DNA of 64,000 nucleotides from Bifidobacterium oedipodis (GTDB lineage Bacteria; Actinomycetota; Actinomycetes; Actinomycetales; Bifidobacteriaceae), in the NCBI RefSeq assembly GCF_012932425.1, contig NZ_JAAIII010000004.1:186001-250000 (forward strand). Direction: 5' to 3'. The position numbers and the translations under genes are program-made. Position 1 is the first letter of the stretch. Each line of letters begins with the position of its first letter. Positions 63,688 through 64,000 of the stretch are shown here, piece after piece. The notes under the pieces were generated by a model, which saw only the letters and a list, made by a program, of their open reading frames with translations, searched no databases and was not told where the DNA came from.

Positions 63688-64000
63688 TTACTGCGATGCC
63701 AATCGCAAACGGTCAACGCCAGATTCGAAACAAGTGGCCATTGCATCAATGGAAGATGCGGATATGCCATTGGACAAAGCTACCCTACGCCAATCGGATA
63801 AGCGCTCCGCCATCTCTCGTGCGATACGCTTTGCCTCACTTAAGCTGGTGCGATAATATTCACACACCGATAATGCGATTTCAGGTTCGGCTTCACGACT
63901 GTCGTAATCAATGGCCGTATTCAGCATCTTAGGGTTGTCCCCAATCGTCGGATTTACATCGAAGGCCGGAGACAACGCCCAACCATGTTCGGCTCTCAGA
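63688..64000 (-). CDS. hipA: HipA-family kinase toxin, C-terminal end (5' cut by window)
   Basis: The frame is open to the right edge. Its visible part begins LRAEHGWALSPAFDVNPTIGD, the conserved HipA_C end of the kinase core. It continues through ALSVCEYYRTSLSEAKRIAREMAERLSDWRRVALSNGIS, the HipA C-terminal helices. HipA proteins phosphorylate glutamyl-tRNA synthetase or similar targets and are neutralised by HipB. The kinase site and any hipB gene lie outside the window, so activity cannot be judged. Confidence 0.82.
   Translation of the reverse strand, partial: LRAEHGWALSPAFDVNPTIGDNPKMLNTAIDYDSREAEPEIALSVCEYYRTSLSEAKRIAREMAERLSDWRRVALSNGISASSIDAMATCFESGVDRLRLASQ

Overview
The window looks like chromosomal DNA of a gut-type Bifidobacterium. 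The basis is moderately high GC by eye, strong AAGGAG-type ribosome sites, GH36, GH120 and GH3 glycosidases under LacI-type control, and many small membrane-protein families that I associate with bifidobacteria. This is inference; no rRNA or other phylogenetic marker is present. I see no tRNA, rRNA, CRISPR array, prophage or intact insertion sequence. No gap between genes exceeds 300 bases. Both ends cut genes: a UvrA-family ATPase at the left and a HipA-family kinase at the right.

0-17 kb: a YqeY-like protein is followed by an apparent operon of a DUF3100 membrane protein, an amidohydrolase and a TSUP transporter. Next come a DUF1287 protein and a glycan block (GH36 alpha-galactosidase, divergent LacI regulator, GH120 beta-xylosidase) with visible operator palindromes. 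An HxlR regulator is divergent from an NAD(P)H-binding oxidoreductase. A zinc macrodomain overlaps a class M sirtuin, an ADP-ribosylation pair. They are followed by a LURP-one protein, a protein fusing two DNA glycosylase domains, and a CPBP protease.

17-41 kb: an FtsX-type ABC exporter is divergent from a LuxR-type two-component system. Then come an EamA transporter, an MprF-like aminoacyl-lipid synthase coupled to an alpha/beta hydrolase, a HepT-MntA toxin-antitoxin pair with a DNA-binding domain fused to MntA, two flavin-type small enzymes, an APH-like kinase, a nitroreductase, a Ser/Thr-rich anchored protein and an exported hydrolase. A second FtsX-type exporter with a very long coiled coil is divergent from a TetR regulator.

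41-61 kb: after a cyclophilin comes a redox-rich accessory region. It has four intact and one frameshifted aldo/keto reductases, a cupin, an OYE-family flavoenzyme, an acetyltransferase, a membrane-anchored GH3 enzyme of permuted domain order and several regulators (two LysR, one TetR, one MerR). Three proteins carry lipoprotein signals: a flavodoxin, a cyclophilin-like-fold protein and, unusually, an aldo/keto reductase. They suggest redox chemistry on the outer face of the membrane, perhaps on dietary or xenobiotic substrates. That role is inference.

61-64 kb: a nested double inverted repeat separates the last reductase from a FetAB-type metal exporter whose ATPase gene is frameshifted. A VOC protein and the partial HipA gene follow.
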